A model generated the notes under the pieces. The model made no database searches. It was not told the origin of the DNA and saw only the letters and a program-made list of their open reading frames with translations. 58,960 bases of DNA from Myxococcales bacterium (GTDB lineage: Bacteria > Myxococcota > Myxococcia > Myxococcales > Myxococcaceae). Below, piece by piece: positions 25,317-36,033 of this stretch. Location: the NCBI GenBank assembly GCA_030681895.1, contig JAUXRI010000118.1, positions 1 to 58,960 on the forward strand, read 5' to 3'. Positions within the stretch are counted from its first letter, which is position 1; the number at the start of each line of letters is the position of its first letter. The translations under genes were made by a program, and so were the position numbers.

Positions 25317-26723
25317 GTGGCTGACCAGTTCGACGTGGTGATCATCGGTTCCGGTCCTGGTGGATATGTGGCGGCGATTCGCGCCGGGCAGCTCGGCCTC
25401 AAGACCGCGCTCGTCGAGAAGGACAAGAAGCTCGGCGGCACGTGTCTGCACCGTGGCTGCATTCCCACCAAGTCGCTGCTGTGGACGGCCGAGCTCTTCG
25501 CTCACATCCAGCACGCGGCCGAGTTCGGCATCAACGTCGTCAACCCGGTCGTCGACTGGGCGCAGGCGCAGAAGCACAAGCAGAAGGTCGTCGACAAGGG
25601 CGCGGCCGGCATCGACTTCTTGATGAAGAAGAACAAGGTGACGGTGTTCAAGGGCTTCGGGACGATCGCCGGCAAGGGCAAGGTCGACGTCAAGCTGACC
25701 GAGGGCGGCGCCAGCCAGACGCTCGACACCAAGAACATCATCATCGCCACCGGCTCGGTCGTGACGACCCTCCCGAGCATCAAGATCGACGACAACCGCA
25801 TCCTCTCGAGCGACTCGATCCTCACGCTCGATCGCATCCCCAAGAGCCTCATCGTGCTGGGCGCTGGCGCCGTCGGCACCGAGTTCGCGTCGGTCTTCGC
25901 GCACGTCGGCAGCCAGGTGACGATCGTCGAGTTCATGCCGAACCTGCTGCCCATCGAAGACATCGACGCGTCGAAGGAGCTCGAGAAGTTCTTCAAGCGC
26001 CGGAAGATCGACGTGATGACGTCGACGAAGTTCGAGTCGATCGAGACCACCGCGACCGGCGTGAAGGTCGTCGTCACGCTGCCCGACGGTGCGAAGAAGA
26101 CGCTCGAGGCCGAGTACTTCCTCTCGGCAGTCGGCCGCGCGCCCGTCACCAAGGGCATCGGGCTCGAGAAGACGAACATTCAGCTGATGCCCAAGGGCAC
26201 GATCCAGATCGACGCGATGATGCGCACGTCGGAGCCCAACGTGTACGCCATCGGCGACATCACGCCGTACCCGTGGCTCGCGCACTGCGCCTCGGCCCAG
26301 GGCGTCGTCGCGGTGGAGCACATCGCCGGCAAGAACCCGCACCCCGTCAACTACGACCGCGTGCCGAACGCGACCTACTGCTACCCCGAGGTGGCGTCGG
26401 TCGGCTTGACCGAGAAGAAGGCGAAGGAGAAGGGCTACGACGTCAAGGTCGGCATCTTCCCGTTCAGCGCGATCACCAAGGCGTCGATCAGCGACGAGGC
26501 CATCGGCATGGTGAAGATCGTCTCGGACAAGAAGTACGACGAAGTGCTCGGCGTTCACCTCGTCGGCCCGCACGCGACCGAGCTGCTTGCCGAGGCCTGC
26601 GTGGCGCTCAAGCTCGAGACGACCACCGAAGAGCTCGCCCACACCATGCACGCGCACCCGACGCTGTCGGAGATCATGCGTGAGGCGGCCGAAGCGACGC
26701 TGGGCAAGGCGATTCACATCTAG
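25317..26723 (+). CDS. lpdA: Dihydrolipoyl dehydrogenase (E3)
   Basis: 468 residues, standard length, from GTG 25317 with GGAGG upstream. It reoxidises dihydrolipoamide of 2-oxoacid dehydrogenase or glycine-cleavage complexes using NAD. FAD binds at VVIIGSGPGGYVAA; the redox disulfide is GGTCLHRGCIPTK (Cys 42 and 47 region); NAD binds at LIVLGAGAVGTEFASV; the C-terminal catalytic His-Glu pair is in HAHPTLSEIMREA. The His in the disulfide motif replaces the commoner Asn. No E1 or E2 subunit is adjacent, so it probably serves several complexes. A terminator follows. Confidence 0.95.
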   Translation: MADQFDVVIIGSGPGGYVAAIRAGQLGLKTALVEKDKKLGGTCLHRGCIPTKSLLWTAELFAHIQHAAEFGINVVNPVVDWAQAQKHKQKVVDKGAAGIDFLMKKNKVTVFKGFGTIAGKGKVDVKLTEGGASQTLDTKNIIIATGSVVTTLPSIKIDDNRILSSDSILTLDRIPKSLIVLGAGAVGTEFASVFAHVGSQVTIVEFMPNLLPIEDIDASKELEKFFKRRKIDVMTSTKFESIETTATGVKVVVTLPDGAKKTLEAEYFLSAVGRAPVTKGIGLEKTNIQLMPKGTIQIDAMMRTSEPNVYAIGDITPYPWLAHCASAQGVVAVEHIAGKNPHPVNYDRVPNATYCYPEVASVGLTEKKAKEKGYDVKVGIFPFSAITKASISDEAIGMVKIVSDKKYDEVLGVHLVGPHATELLAEACVALKLETTTEELAHTMHAHPTLSEIMREAAEATLGKAIHI

Positions 26724-26748
26724 CCAGCCCTCAGCGCGGAGCCGTTCC

Positions 26749-26800
26749 AGAGGCGGCGATCGGGCCCGGAGTTCCGGCTCGGTCGGCGCCTCTTTCGTTT
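26749..26800 (+). terminator. Intrinsic terminator after lpdA
   Basis: AGAGGCG (26749-26755) pairs with CGCCTCT (26787-26793). A large G/C-rich loop separates the arms and TTCGTTTCC follows. It lies 25 bases past the lpdA stop and just before the convergent gene end at 26814, so it may work for both strands. Confidence 0.5.
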
Positions 26801-26813
26801 CCCCCAAAGTTGC

Positions 26814-29800
26814 TCAGGGGCGGCCGGTCATCAGGCAGGCGTCGGTTGAGCCGAGGCGGCACGCTTCGTCGAGCTGCTGCTCTGCGGCCTGAGGCATTCG
26901 AGGCACGGTGATCCCCCGCGCGGCGTTCAACGCGAGCGCTGTGCAGGCATCGGCAATACGCGCGTCACAGGCTCGCTGGAGCCTTGGCATCACGGCGAGC
27001 GGCTCTTCCCGGCCGAAGCGCAGGCTCTCGATGCCGCTGTGCGCGCACGACTCGACGTCGCCCGCTCCGCACGCCTGCTGGAGGAGCTTCAAGGCACGGG
27101 TGAGCTCGGCGTCGAGCCTCGGTCCGTCGAGCAGGTGAACGCCGAGCGCCCCGCAGGCCCGCGGGTTCGCGACGCACGCGCTCGTTCGGAGCGTCAGCGT
27201 CTTGCGCCACTCGGGAATGGCCATGGCGACGCAGGCGCGACGCAGCCCCGCCTGGCACCACGGCACCAGCAGGCTCTCGGCCTTCGAGCGCAGCGCCCGG
27301 CCCGGCTTCTTCGTCTCGGCGACCGCCCACGGCAGCAGCGTGCACGCCTCGAGATCGCCCGCCTCGCACATCGCGTCGAAGCGGCTCACCGCGCGGCCCA
27401 CCTCTTTCGTCGCGAGCGCCTGCCGCCCGTCCAGCGTGCAGGCGTCGAGCTCGTCCACCACGCAGGCGCGCTCGCAGAGTGAGGGCTGGGTGCGGCACGG
27501 GTGCTGGTTCGTCACGGGCGCCGGCAGCTCCCAGAGCTCGGCGACCAGCGCGCTCGGCCCCCGGCTCGCCCCTTCTGAAGCACCCGCGCGGCCCCGAATC
27601 ACCCCCGGGAGCGTCGTCGCGACGGGGACGCGCTGCACCTGGCTCCAACGAACGCCGCTGGGGCCCTGCACCTCGAACTGCAGCCACTGCGGCGTGGTGA
27701 AGCAGGGGAAGCGGTAGATGAAGCTCGCCCGGCCATGAAGGGGCGCCACGTCGGTGAACGCCGCCGCCTTCACGCGCGAGGGCGCTGCACCGTCGGTGGC
27801 CGGCTCCACGCGCACCCGCACCTGCGTCGCTTCCTCCAGCGGGTCCTCGAGCTCGATCGTCGCCGCGAGCTGGCAGGTGCCGGTCGGTTCTGCGGCGATG
27901 CGCCAGACGACATCGGTCAGGCCGGCGACGCCCAGCCCCTGGAGTGCCGCGCCCTCGACGATCGACTGACTCCCGCTCAGGCGCAGCCCGGCGAGCCGGT
28001 TGTCGGGGCTCACCACCGGACCAGTCGACAGCGCTGGGCCAGGCTCGGGCTCGAACTCCGTCGGCGAGAGGAGGCCGTGCGTCGACTTGAGCGCCACCGT
28101 CGCCGTCGCGGGATCGTCGCGGAACCCCCAGGCCACCCGTCGCGCGCTCGCGAGCGGCGCGCCTTCGACCAGCTTCATCACTCGCAGGCCGTCGCCGTCT
28201 TCACGGGGCAGTTTCAGCAGCGCGACGCCACGAACCACGCGAACGACGTCGGCGACGCGCACCGCTGTCGAGGGCAGGCGCACCGAGACGCTGAGCACGC
28301 CAGGCGGCGCGACGGCCGCATCGGCCACCAGCACCCACGCCGCTTGTCCCTGGCCGATCACGACCGCTCCGGTGAGGCCCGCAGCCGAGCGTGCCAGCAC
28401 CACGCTCGACAGCACGTCACTCGCGGACGATGGCGCGCGGCGCTCCTCCTCGCCGAGCGGCTCGAACAACGGCGGCGGCGGTTCCTGGTTCGCCTCGGCC
28501 AGCCGCGGCGCGCTCCCTGCCACTGCGACCATGGTCTCGAAGAGGCTGTCCACCGTCACCAACGCCAGCCCGCTCGTGCCCGCGATCACCATTCCGATGA
28601 GCTGTCCGTCGAGATCGAACGCGGGGCCGGGCCTGCCGTCGATCAGGTCGACCGCTCGAATCGGTGCGCCCGGCTCGTCCGAGAGCCAGCCGCCGCTCCA
28701 GCCGCCCGCCACCACGACGCGTGACAGACGAGGCGCCCGGATCGCGGCGCGCATCGGCACCGTCGCGCCACCGCCGAGCAGCGCGACACGAACCCCGTTG
28801 CTCACGCGCGCCTTCGAGAGATCGACGGGGAAGGGGCCCTGCTCGGACTTCAGCTGAAGCACGCCCTCGCCACCGACCGCAGCGGGAATCAGGAGCAACG
28901 TTCGATCGCCCGCGTTCACCCTCACGCCGACGAGGCGGCCGTCGCTGCTCGTGACGAGGCCCTGGCTCACGGAAGCGCGCCGATCGGCCGGCAGGTGCGG
29001 CCGCGCGGCAGGCCGGTAGCGCACGCCGTCGACCACCTGCTGCATGACCGGCGTGAGGGACCCGGAGCGGTGGGCCCTCGTCCACGTCGCGATCGCGAAG
29101 GCGTCGTTGCCGATCACGCAGACCCGCACGAAGCCGCTCAACGTCGCGCGCCGGGCTCGGGCGCTCACGACCGTCACCGTCGACGCGTCGAACTCCCCGG
29201 GGAGCTCGGCGACGTGCCCGAACTGGAGCTGCGACAGGCCCAGCGTCTCGAGCCAAAGCTGGCTCTCCCTCGTCGCAGCGGTCAGCTCGAGCCCCGGCGG
29301 CAACCGGCGAAGGGCGACCTCGAGCCCACGCTCCGGGTCCGTGAGGCGGCTCTCTGCGGCCGTGGACGTCACCATGCGGAGCGAGGCGTCGCTCCGTGAG
29401 AGCTGCAACCCATGGTGTTGGTCGATCACCGGCCACTTCAGCGGGGGGCCGATGCCGTCGAGTGCTGCGCGGAGCTCGCCGAGCACTGGCCGCGTCATCA
29501 TTCCATCCACCATCGCTGGGGCCACGACGGCGATCGCTCCCAGCCCGGCGGCGAGCGCGACCGCACGTCCGCGCACCGTGACGCAGATCGACACCACGGC
29601 TGCGGTCCAGACGGCGAAGGCGAGCCCGGATGGCCCGAACGAGGAGATGCCGATGAGGCCCGCGCCGGTCGCTGCGATGGCGCCGGCGCGGTGGCCGATC
29701 ACCAGCCCCGCCGTCGCGCCAGTGAGCAGCAGCGCCTGAAGCCACAGGCTGCCTGCTGACAGCTCGGGCCTTCCCGCCGTGACGGCGTCGATGGCCGCGA

Positions 29801-30305
29801 GGACGACCAACGGAGCGGTGAGCGCCGCAGCCTGGCGAGCGCCAGAGTCGAGTGGTTCGGTCAACCACGCGGGCAGGGTGATCGTGCCGTCGTCGAAGGT
29901 CTGGAAGTGCGGGGCCGGGGGCGCGTCGCCGTCGGTGGGCAACGGGAGCGGCGCCAACTCGGGAATGCCCGCGTCGTCGTCGGGCGGGAGTTCGAGCCTC
30001 GCCGCGGAGCCGCTCTCGACCGCCGCAGGCGACACGCTTGCCCTGACGGCGGGGATGGAGCCCGGCGCATCCTCAGGGAACTCGAGCCTCGTCGGCGGCG
30101 CCGCGACGCCTGCGCGCGCGCCGGGCCCGGTCGTCGGCTCGGGGGGCAGCTCGAGCGAGGCCTCGCTCCTGCCCTTCACCAGCTCGATCTTGCCGAGGCG
30201 CGCCGCCGTGCCCTGTGGCGTCGAGGCCCACCCGCATTGCGGGCACGCGCTCATCGTCCACGCGAAGACTCGAGAGCAGTTGGGGCAGACGACGGGAGCG
30301 GGCAT
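26814..30305 (-). CDS. 1163-residue chimera: zinc ribbon, membrane segments, degenerate trypsin-like and Sel1-like repeats
   Basis: Domains in order: a zinc ribbon at residues 7-24 (CPNC...CPQC); a disordered Pro/Glu linker; about four membrane spans at ~160-275; a long soluble part; and a C-terminal region (~950-1163) of Cys-bearing Sel1-like repeats such as CEAGDLEACTLL and ACGAGDVESCAHSG. The middle contains two stretches, GRPGPAFDLDGQLIGMV and STGPVVSPDNRLAGLRL, that look like the serine-loop/last-strand part of HtrA-type proteases but lack the catalytic Ser. This suggests paired pseudo-protease domains (inference). The ATG is 36 bases past the second BMC-T gene, so it may be the last gene of the microcompartment operon, although no good Shine-Dalgarno precedes it. 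The function is unknown. Confidence 0.75.
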   Translation of the reverse strand: MPAPVVCPNCSRVFAWTMSACPQCGWASTPQGTAARLGKIELVKGRSEASLELPPEPTTGPGARAGVAAPPTRLEFPEDAPGSIPAVRASVSPAAVESGSAARLELPPDDDAGIPELAPLPLPTDGDAPPAPHFQTFDDGTITLPAWLTEPLDSGARQAAALTAPLVVLAAIDAVTAGRPELSAGSLWLQALLLTGATAGLVIGHRAGAIAATGAGLIGISSFGPSGLAFAVWTAAVVSICVTVRGRAVALAAGLGAIAVVAPAMVDGMMTRPVLGELRAALDGIGPPLKWPVIDQHHGLQLSRSDASLRMVTSTAAESRLTDPERGLEVALRRLPPGLELTAATRESQLWLETLGLSQLQFGHVAELPGEFDASTVTVVSARARRATLSGFVRVCVIGNDAFAIATWTRAHRSGSLTPVMQQVVDGVRYRPAARPHLPADRRASVSQGLVTSSDGRLVGVRVNAGDRTLLLIPAAVGGEGVLQLKSEQGPFPVDLSKARVSNGVRVALLGGGATVPMRAAIRAPRLSRVVVAGGWSGGWLSDEPGAPIRAVDLIDGRPGPAFDLDGQLIGMVIAGTSGLALVTVDSLFETMVAVAGSAPRLAEANQEPPPPLFEPLGEEERRAPSSASDVLSSVVLARSAAGLTGAVVIGQGQAAWVLVADAAVAPPGVLSVSVRLPSTAVRVADVVRVVRGVALLKLPREDGDGLRVMKLVEGAPLASARRVAWGFRDDPATATVALKSTHGLLSPTEFEPEPGPALSTGPVVSPDNRLAGLRLSGSQSIVEGAALQGLGVAGLTDVVWRIAAEPTGTCQLAATIELEDPLEEATQVRVRVEPATDGAAPSRVKAAAFTDVAPLHGRASFIYRFPCFTTPQWLQFEVQGPSGVRWSQVQRVPVATTLPGVIRGRAGASEGASRGPSALVAELWELPAPVTNQHPCRTQPSLCERACVVDELDACTLDGRQALATKEVGRAVSRFDAMCEAGDLEACTLLPWAVAETKKPGRALRSKAESLLVPWCQAGLRRACVAMAIPEWRKTLTLRTSACVANPRACGALGVHLLDGPRLDAELTRALKLLQQACGAGDVESCAHSGIESLRFGREEPLAVMPRLQRACDARIADACTALALNAARGITVPRMPQAAEQQLDEACRLGSTDACLMTGRP

Positions 30306-30341
30306 GCAGCGGAGGTCGAAGCGTATCGGGCCAGCGCCCGG

Positions 30342-30905
30342 TTACACCACCCGACCGCGCAGGTCTGCGTGCGGCCGCTGGATGAGCTCGGTCGCGACGA
30401 GCAGGGTGGGTTCCACCGACGCCGCCGCTCCGTCGAGCGCAGCCTCGACGTCGTGCTGCACGCCCGCGACGCTGAACCAGCCCTTGCCGCCGATGCCTCT
30501 GGCCAGCTGCAGCGCCGTCAGCCGAACGTTCGCCTTCTTCAGGGCGGCGTCAGCGGCCTTCAAGGTCGCAGCGACGGTGTGCAGCTCCACCAGACCCACC
30601 GCGTCGTCTGGGCCGACCTTCGCGAAGACGCCGTCGAGCGCGCGGATGACGCCCTCGGCGATGTGCGGGAGCAGGAGTGAGTCGAGCACGCGGCTGCCAC
30701 CCGCCTCGAGCCCCGCCTTGAACGACTCCTCGAGCTCACCCACCTCGCCCGAGAAGACGAGCAGGTACTTGCCCGGAGAGACGGCCTCGGCGATCGCGAT
30801 GCGAACTCGCGCCTGCTTCAGAATCGCGTCTGCGACGACCGGGCCCCTCGCGAGGGACTCCAGCTCGAAGAGGCCGAGCGCTGGTCCAGGCAGATCGATG
30901 GGCAC
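30342..30905 (-). CDS. Microcompartment shell protein with two BMC domains (BMC-T, PduT-like)
   Basis: 187 residues from GTG 30905. Two BMC domains in tandem: the first spans ~8-95 (ALGLFELESLARGPVVADAIL, KYLLVFSGEVGELEESF), the second ~100-180 (AVGLVELHTVAATLKAADAAL, GKGWFSVAGVQHDVEAAL). Such proteins form pseudohexameric trimers that tile the facets of protein microcompartments and often carry the pore for larger substrates or electrons. The Cys that binds the iron-sulfur cluster in PduT is not present. It lies 6 bases downstream of the aldehyde dehydrogenase gene. Confidence 0.93.
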   Translation of the reverse strand: MPIDLPGPALGLFELESLARGPVVADAILKQARVRIAIAEAVSPGKYLLVFSGEVGELEESFKAGLEAGGSRVLDSLLLPHIAEGVIRALDGVFAKVGPDDAVGLVELHTVAATLKAADAALKKANVRLTALQLARGIGGKGWFSVAGVQHDVEAALDGAAASVEPTLLVATELIQRPHADLRGRVV

Positions 30906-30911
30906 GGGTGG

Positions 30912-32341
<1,430 letters not shown>

Positions 32342-32345
<4 letters not shown>

Positions 32346-32557
32346 CGCTTCACCTCGAGCTTCCTGGGAGCGCCATTCGAGTCTTCGCCGTACACCCGCA
32401 CCGCGGGCATGGCTCCTGACTGAGGGTCGCGCGGTTCATAGACGATCAGCACCCGATCGCAGCCCTGCTGGCTCATCGCGTGCTCGGCGAGTTGCCGGGC
32501 ACGACGCTCGAGGGCGCGGGTGGAGCGGGGCGGGACGCTGACGGGTTTCGCGATCAC
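32342..32557 (-). CDS. Small protein of unknown function within the microcompartment operon
   Basis: 71 residues from GTG 32557. It overlaps the shell pentamer gene upstream (GTGA) and the aldehyde dehydrogenase downstream (ATGA), four bases each, so it is certainly part of the operon. Residues 11-35 are a basic amphipathic helix ([20 protein letters not shown]). Residues ~36-71 look like two or three strands ([27 protein letters not shown]). There is no BMC domain. It could be a cargo adaptor or assembly factor; that is inference only. Confidence 0.8.
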
Positions 32558-32841
32558 TTGACGTAGGTGAGCGTGCCGCCGACCTCGAGCTGATCGACGA
32601 TGGCCATGATGACCGCGTCGACCGGCCGGTCCTTCGTCAGCTCGGTCTGCCGAGCCGACGAGCCGGAGGCGTACAGAACGACTTCGCCGACGCCCGCGCC
32701 GACGGCATCGACGGCGACCACGAGGGTCGACGTCGGCTTTCCTTCGGTGTCGAGGCCCCGCACCACGAGGAACGTCGACCCCTCGAGCGTGGGCTCTTTG
32801 CGGGTGGACACCACGGTGCCCACCACCTTGCCGAGCAGCAT
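32554..32841 (-). CDS. Microcompartment vertex pentamer protein (BMC-P, EutN/CcmL family)
   Basis: 95 residues, typical of EutN/CcmL. These proteins form pentamers that cap the icosahedral vertices. Diagnostic sequence: [21 protein letters not shown] at the N-terminus, FLVVRGLD, then [25 protein letters not shown] with the conserved GxGxxVL-x-x-GSSAR pattern, and [12 protein letters not shown] at the end. It is 15 bases downstream of the BMC-H gene. Its presence means that a closed shell can be built from this one locus. Confidence 0.95.
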   Translation of the reverse strand: MLLGKVVGTVVSTRKEPTLEGSTFLVVRGLDTEGKPTSTLVVAVDAVGAGVGEVVLYASGSSARQTELTKDRPVDAVIMAIVDQLEVGGTLTYVK

Positions 32842-32856
32842 GGGCGCGCCTTTCGG

Positions 32857-33165
32857 TTACTTCTGGCCCGACTCGCCCTTGGCCTGCTCGATGCGGCCGA
32901 GCGGCAGGACGAGGTCGATGTTGACGTGCGGGCGGGGGATGACGTGGGTCGACACGAGCTCGCCCACGCGCTCAGCACCACGCGCGCCCGCCTCGATGGC
33001 GGCCTTCACTGCAGCGACGTCGCCACGAACCACCATCGTGACGTACCCGCCGCCGATCTTCTCGTAGCCCACGAGCTCGACCTTGGCGGCCTTCACCGCA
33101 GCGTCCGCGGCCTCCACCATGCCCACGAAGCCCTTGGTCTCGATCATTCCCAGTGCGTCAGCCAT
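32857..33165 (-). CDS. Microcompartment shell hexamer protein (BMC-H, PduA/EutM family)
   Basis: 102 residues with a single BMC domain. [47 protein letters not shown] sequence (residues 4-46) covers beta1 to beta2; [16 protein letters not shown] and [12 protein letters not shown] complete it. Hexamers of this protein form the main facets, and the pore loop is KIGGG, rich in Gly. AAGGAG precedes the ATG. It is the likely bulk shell protein of the organelle. Confidence 0.96.
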   Translation of the reverse strand: MADALGMIETKGFVGMVEAADAAVKAAKVELVGYEKIGGGYVTMVVRGDVAAVKAAIEAGARGAERVGELVSTHVIPRPHVNIDLVLPLGRIEQAKGESGQK

Positions 33166-33216
33166 GTGCGTTCGACTCCTTCAAAAAGCGGGTGCGGCAG
33201 GTGAGGTGAAGACTGC

Positions 33217-33855
33217 TTACTTGTCCTTGAACGAGGGCGGCTCTTTGCCCGCGATCGATTGAATCGCTGCGATGGCGGCCTGCGCGGCCGAGTCGACCTC
33301 TGACTCGCTGCCGGCCAGGTAGAGGCGGCCGAACGCGCCGAAGGTCATCACGTCGACCAGCTTCACGTTCGCGGCCTTCTCGGCCTCATTGGCGGCGAAG
33401 GCGGCGTACGCAGCCGGCTCGCACTCGAGAATGAAGAGCGACTGGCCGGGCTCGATCATCGACCCGAAGCGGATCTTGTCGAGGATCATCGCGTGCATCG
33501 GCTCGATGGCGCGGATGATGGTGTTCGAGACGATGCGCGGCTTGAGGCGATCGTTCTCGACGACGCCCATGTGCTTGAGCACGGCTTCACCGGCGCTGCG
33601 CACCTCGCCCTTGTCGTCGGAGTGCAGCTCGAGCATGCCGTAGGCGCGCTCGACGACGAGGGTGGCGGGCTGCACGCTGGTCGCCTTCAACGCCACGTCC
33701 ATCAGGCGGTGAATGGCCATGCCCGGCGCGATCTCCATGAAGAGCGAGGCGACGTAGGGCGTGGGGAAGTAACCCCGGCACGTGGTGCAGATGTGAGCAG
33801 CGAGCTGAGGCTGCAGAGAATCGAGAAAGACGTAGGCACGAAGCGAGGTCGACAA
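33217..33855 (-). CDS. Microcompartment shell protein, tandem BMC domains (BMC-T), TTG start
   Basis: 212 residues from TTG 33855, which has AGGAGG four bases upstream. There is no ATG or GTG in frame before the fold starts at [15 protein letters not shown]. Two BMC folds are fused: ~5-100 ([35 protein letters not shown]) and ~105-205 ([51 protein letters not shown]). A CTTC pair at residues 23-26 could bind a metal or iron-sulfur cluster. It is the first gene of the operon, just below the promoter. Confidence 0.9.
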   Translation of the reverse strand: MSTSLRAYVFLDSLQPQLAAHICTTCRGYFPTPYVASLFMEIAPGMAIHRLMDVALKATSVQPATLVVERAYGMLELHSDDKGEVRSAGEAVLKHMGVVENDRLKPRIVSNTIIRAIEPMHAMILDKIRFGSMIEPGQSLFILECEPAAYAAFAANEAEKAANVKLVDVMTFGAFGRLYLAGSESEVDSAAQAAIAAIQSIAGKEPPSFKDK

Positions 33856-33886
33856 TGCCCCTCCTGAGCGGTGGAAACGGCAGTGG

Positions 33887-33915
33887 TTTGTAGGAGAGGC
33901 ACCCCGCGATGACAA
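33887..33915 (-). promoter_or_regulatory. Sigma-70-like promoter of the microcompartment operon
   Basis: Reading the minus strand: -35 TTGTCA (33915-33910), a 17-base spacer, -10 TACAAA (33892-33887). This gives a leader of about 25 bases before the TTG start of the first shell gene. It lies in the divergent gap shared with the glycosyltransferase gene. No operator repeat is obvious. Confidence 0.55.
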
Positions 33916-33978
33916 GCATGCGTTTCGCCTCGCGCTTCGTTGCCGCAGGCAGATCGGCGTGCAAAACGCCGAAGCCCG

Positions 33979-35328
33979 ATGCGCGTGTCTCCGCGGCTCT
34001 TCCTCGCCTCCACGCTCCTGCTCGGGCTGTCGGTGGTGTGGGTGCGGCCCGGGCCGACGCTGCTCATCGGTGGTGACGCGGGGTGCTACGCGCGCGTGGG
34101 CCGGGAGCTGGCCGAACGTCCCCTTTCGTCGTGGCTCGAGCTCACCCTCGCGCACGAGCCGTTTCTGGAGCACCCGCCGCTCGCGCTGTGGCTCAACGGC
34201 CTCGTGGTGCGCTGGTTCGGCGTCTCTCCCGCGGCGCTGGTGGGCCTGACCCGTCTGTACTCGTTGCTCACGCTGCTCATGTTGGCGGCGGTGGCGATGC
34301 GGCTCGCCTCGCGGCGCGGCACGTCGGTCGAGGGTCCGACACTCGCTGGCTTCACGGTGCTCGGAGCGTTGGCGCTGCCGGGGTTTCTCTACCAGTCGCA
34401 GGTCGCGATGCTCGAGGCGCCGCTCGCGCTGGCGCTGGCCGTGGGGCTCTTCGCGATCGCGGGAATGCTCAAGAGCGTGACCCCGACGCCGGAGCGCGCG
34501 GCGATCACCTCCGCCGGCCTCTTCGCGCTCGCGCTGCTTGCCGGGTTCTGGGTGAAGGGGCCTCCGGTGTTCGTGTTGATCGGCGTCGTGCTGGTCGCCA
34601 TCGCGTTCGGGTGGATGCGGCCGCTGGTCGGCGTCGCCGCGATCGTCGCAGGCCTCGCGCTGGTGATCGCCAGCGTCTTCACGTTCGACGCGCTGCGGAC
34701 GAGTCACGGCCTCGGCCCGTTCTTCTCGACCTACCTCTCGAAGCAGGTGCTCACGTCGGTGACGGAAGGGCGCCACCACCCTGAGCCGAACCCGTTCTTC
34801 TACGTCCAGCCGACGTTGAGCTGGTACGGCCCGGCGGTCGGAGCCCTCGTGATCGCCGGCGTGGCGCTCCGCTTCCGAGCGCGCCTGTCGCGGTTGTCGA
34901 TCGAGCCGATGGTGCTCGGCGCCGCACTCTGGCTCGGCGTCGTCGTCGGCTTCAGCATCCCCGTGCAGAAGTACCAATGGTACGTGCACCCGGGGCTGGT
35001 GGGCGCGGCGCTCCTGGTGGGCTCGGTGCTGGTGCTGCTGCCCGCGAAGCTGGATCGGTTCCTCGCGCTCGGGTGTGTCGCGGGCGCGCTCCTGTGGCCG
35101 TTCATCGCGCTCGTCCCGTGGGAGTCGCGGCTGTCAGAGACCCAGCGGCAGATCGCCGCGCTGCAGGCTGCGACGGGGCCGGGCAGGGGAGACGCGATCG
35201 CCGATTGTTCGACGATGGACTGGTGGGTGTCGGGGCACTTGATGGGGTTTCTGTGGGACGCGAAGCGGGTCGAGTGCGCGGACCGAGCGGCGTGGCGGTT
35301 CGACGGTCGACACGTCGCGCCGCCGTGA
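33979..35328 (+). CDS. GT39-type membrane glycosyltransferase (ArnT/PMT-like)
   Basis: 449 residues from ATG 33979. There are about ten to eleven hydrophobic membrane spans. The first external loop has [18 protein letters not shown] and [20 protein letters not shown], the DxxxY...HPP/L pattern of dolichyl-phosphate-mannose mannosyltransferase and ArnT-like enzymes. It should move a sugar from a polyprenyl-phosphate donor onto lipid A, glycan or protein in the periplasm; the acceptor is unknown. It is divergent from the microcompartment operon and unrelated to it in function, as far as can be seen. The start is uncertain because no good Shine-Dalgarno is visible. Confidence 0.8.
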   Translation: MRVSPRLFLASTLLLGLSVVWVRPGPTLLIGGDAGCYARVGRELAERPLSSWLELTLAHEPFLEHPPLALWLNGLVVRWFGVSPAALVGLTRLYSLLTLLMLAAVAMRLASRRGTSVEGPTLAGFTVLGALALPGFLYQSQVAMLEAPLALALAVGLFAIAGMLKSVTPTPERAAITSAGLFALALLAGFWVKGPPVFVLIGVVLVAIAFGWMRPLVGVAAIVAGLALVIASVFTFDALRTSHGLGPFFSTYLSKQVLTSVTEGRHHPEPNPFFYVQPTLSWYGPAVGALVIAGVALRFRARLSRLSIEPMVLGAALWLGVVVGFSIPVQKYQWYVHPGLVGAALLVGSVLVLLPAKLDRFLALGCVAGALLWPFIALVPWESRLSETQRQIAALQAATGPGRGDAIADCSTMDWWVSGHLMGFLWDAKRVECADRAAWRFDGRHVAPP

Positions 35329-35406
35329 GCTGACTCGTGCCGTTCCTCCTTGTGCCCCGGTCGCAGCCGCACTGGAGTCTTCGCTTCATCGCAAGGGGGC
35401 GTCGAA

Positions 35407-36033
35407 GTGCCGAAGGTCGCGATTCTCGGGGCGAGCGGAAAACTCGGAGACAGGCTGGTCGCTCGTGCCCTCGAGGAGGGCTACAGCGTCAACGCGCTCG
35501 CTCGCGATCCTCGACGCCTCTCCAGACAGAACGAGAAGCTCACCATCATGCGCGGCGACGCTGAGACCGGTGAAGGGCTCGAGGCGCTGATCGATCACTG
35601 CCAGTACGTCATCTGCGCGATCGGATCGTTGCGGCCGGTGCTCGAGGCCTGCATGGGTCACCTGCTGCCGAAGCTCGAGGCCAACAAGCGGTTCCAGCGC
35701 TTCGTGCTCATCTCGCGCATCGGCACGGGCGAGAGCCGGCCGCAGGCGTTGAAGGTGTCGGGCCTCCTTCAGCAGCAACTGCCGGTGATCCTCACGCCAG
35801 TGTTCCGCGACATCAACCTCGCCGAGGCGCGGGTCCGGAGCAGCCCGCTGCCGTACACGATTCTCCGCTCCACCAGGCTCACCGACGAGCCGCCCGCGGG
35901 CTCGGTGATCACCGTCGGCCCGAAGGAGCCTCCCCCGCACCGGATCACCCGCGCCGATCTCGCGCACTACGTCATCGAGCTCCTCGGCACCCAGGATCAC
36001 CTTCGCGCAGAGCTCACGGTCGGGTCCGGGTGA
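35407..36033 (+). CDS. NAD(P)-binding Rossmann protein (NmrA/atypical SDR)
   Basis: 208 residues from GTG 35407, preceded by AGGGGG. The dinucleotide motif is VAILGASGKLGDRLVARAL (GxxGxxG), followed by an Arg after beta2 (ALARDPRRL), which suggests NADP. YVICAIGSLRPVL, FVLISRIGTG and PYTILRSTRLTDEP are the other core strands of atypical short-chain reductases. The Tyr-x-x-x-Lys catalytic pair is not evident, so it may be a sensor or a dehydrogenase acting on an unknown quinone or flavin. It overlaps the next gene by four bases (GTGA), linking it to the porin and cytochrome genes. Confidence 0.82.
   Translation: MPKVAILGASGKLGDRLVARALEEGYSVNALARDPRRLSRQNEKLTIMRGDAETGEGLEALIDHCQYVICAIGSLRPVLEACMGHLLPKLEANKRFQRFVLISRIGTGESRPQALKVSGLLQQQLPVILTPVFRDINLAEARVRSSPLPYTILRSTRLTDEPPAGSVITVGPKEPPPHRITRADLAHYVIELLGTQDHLRAELTVGSG

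Noticed and set aside
33217..34989. 590-codon minus-strand frame, as a long BMC protein
   Set aside because: Only the part below 33855 is BMC-T. The rest is antisense to the membrane glycosyltransferase, and the TTG at 33855 has a ribosome site.
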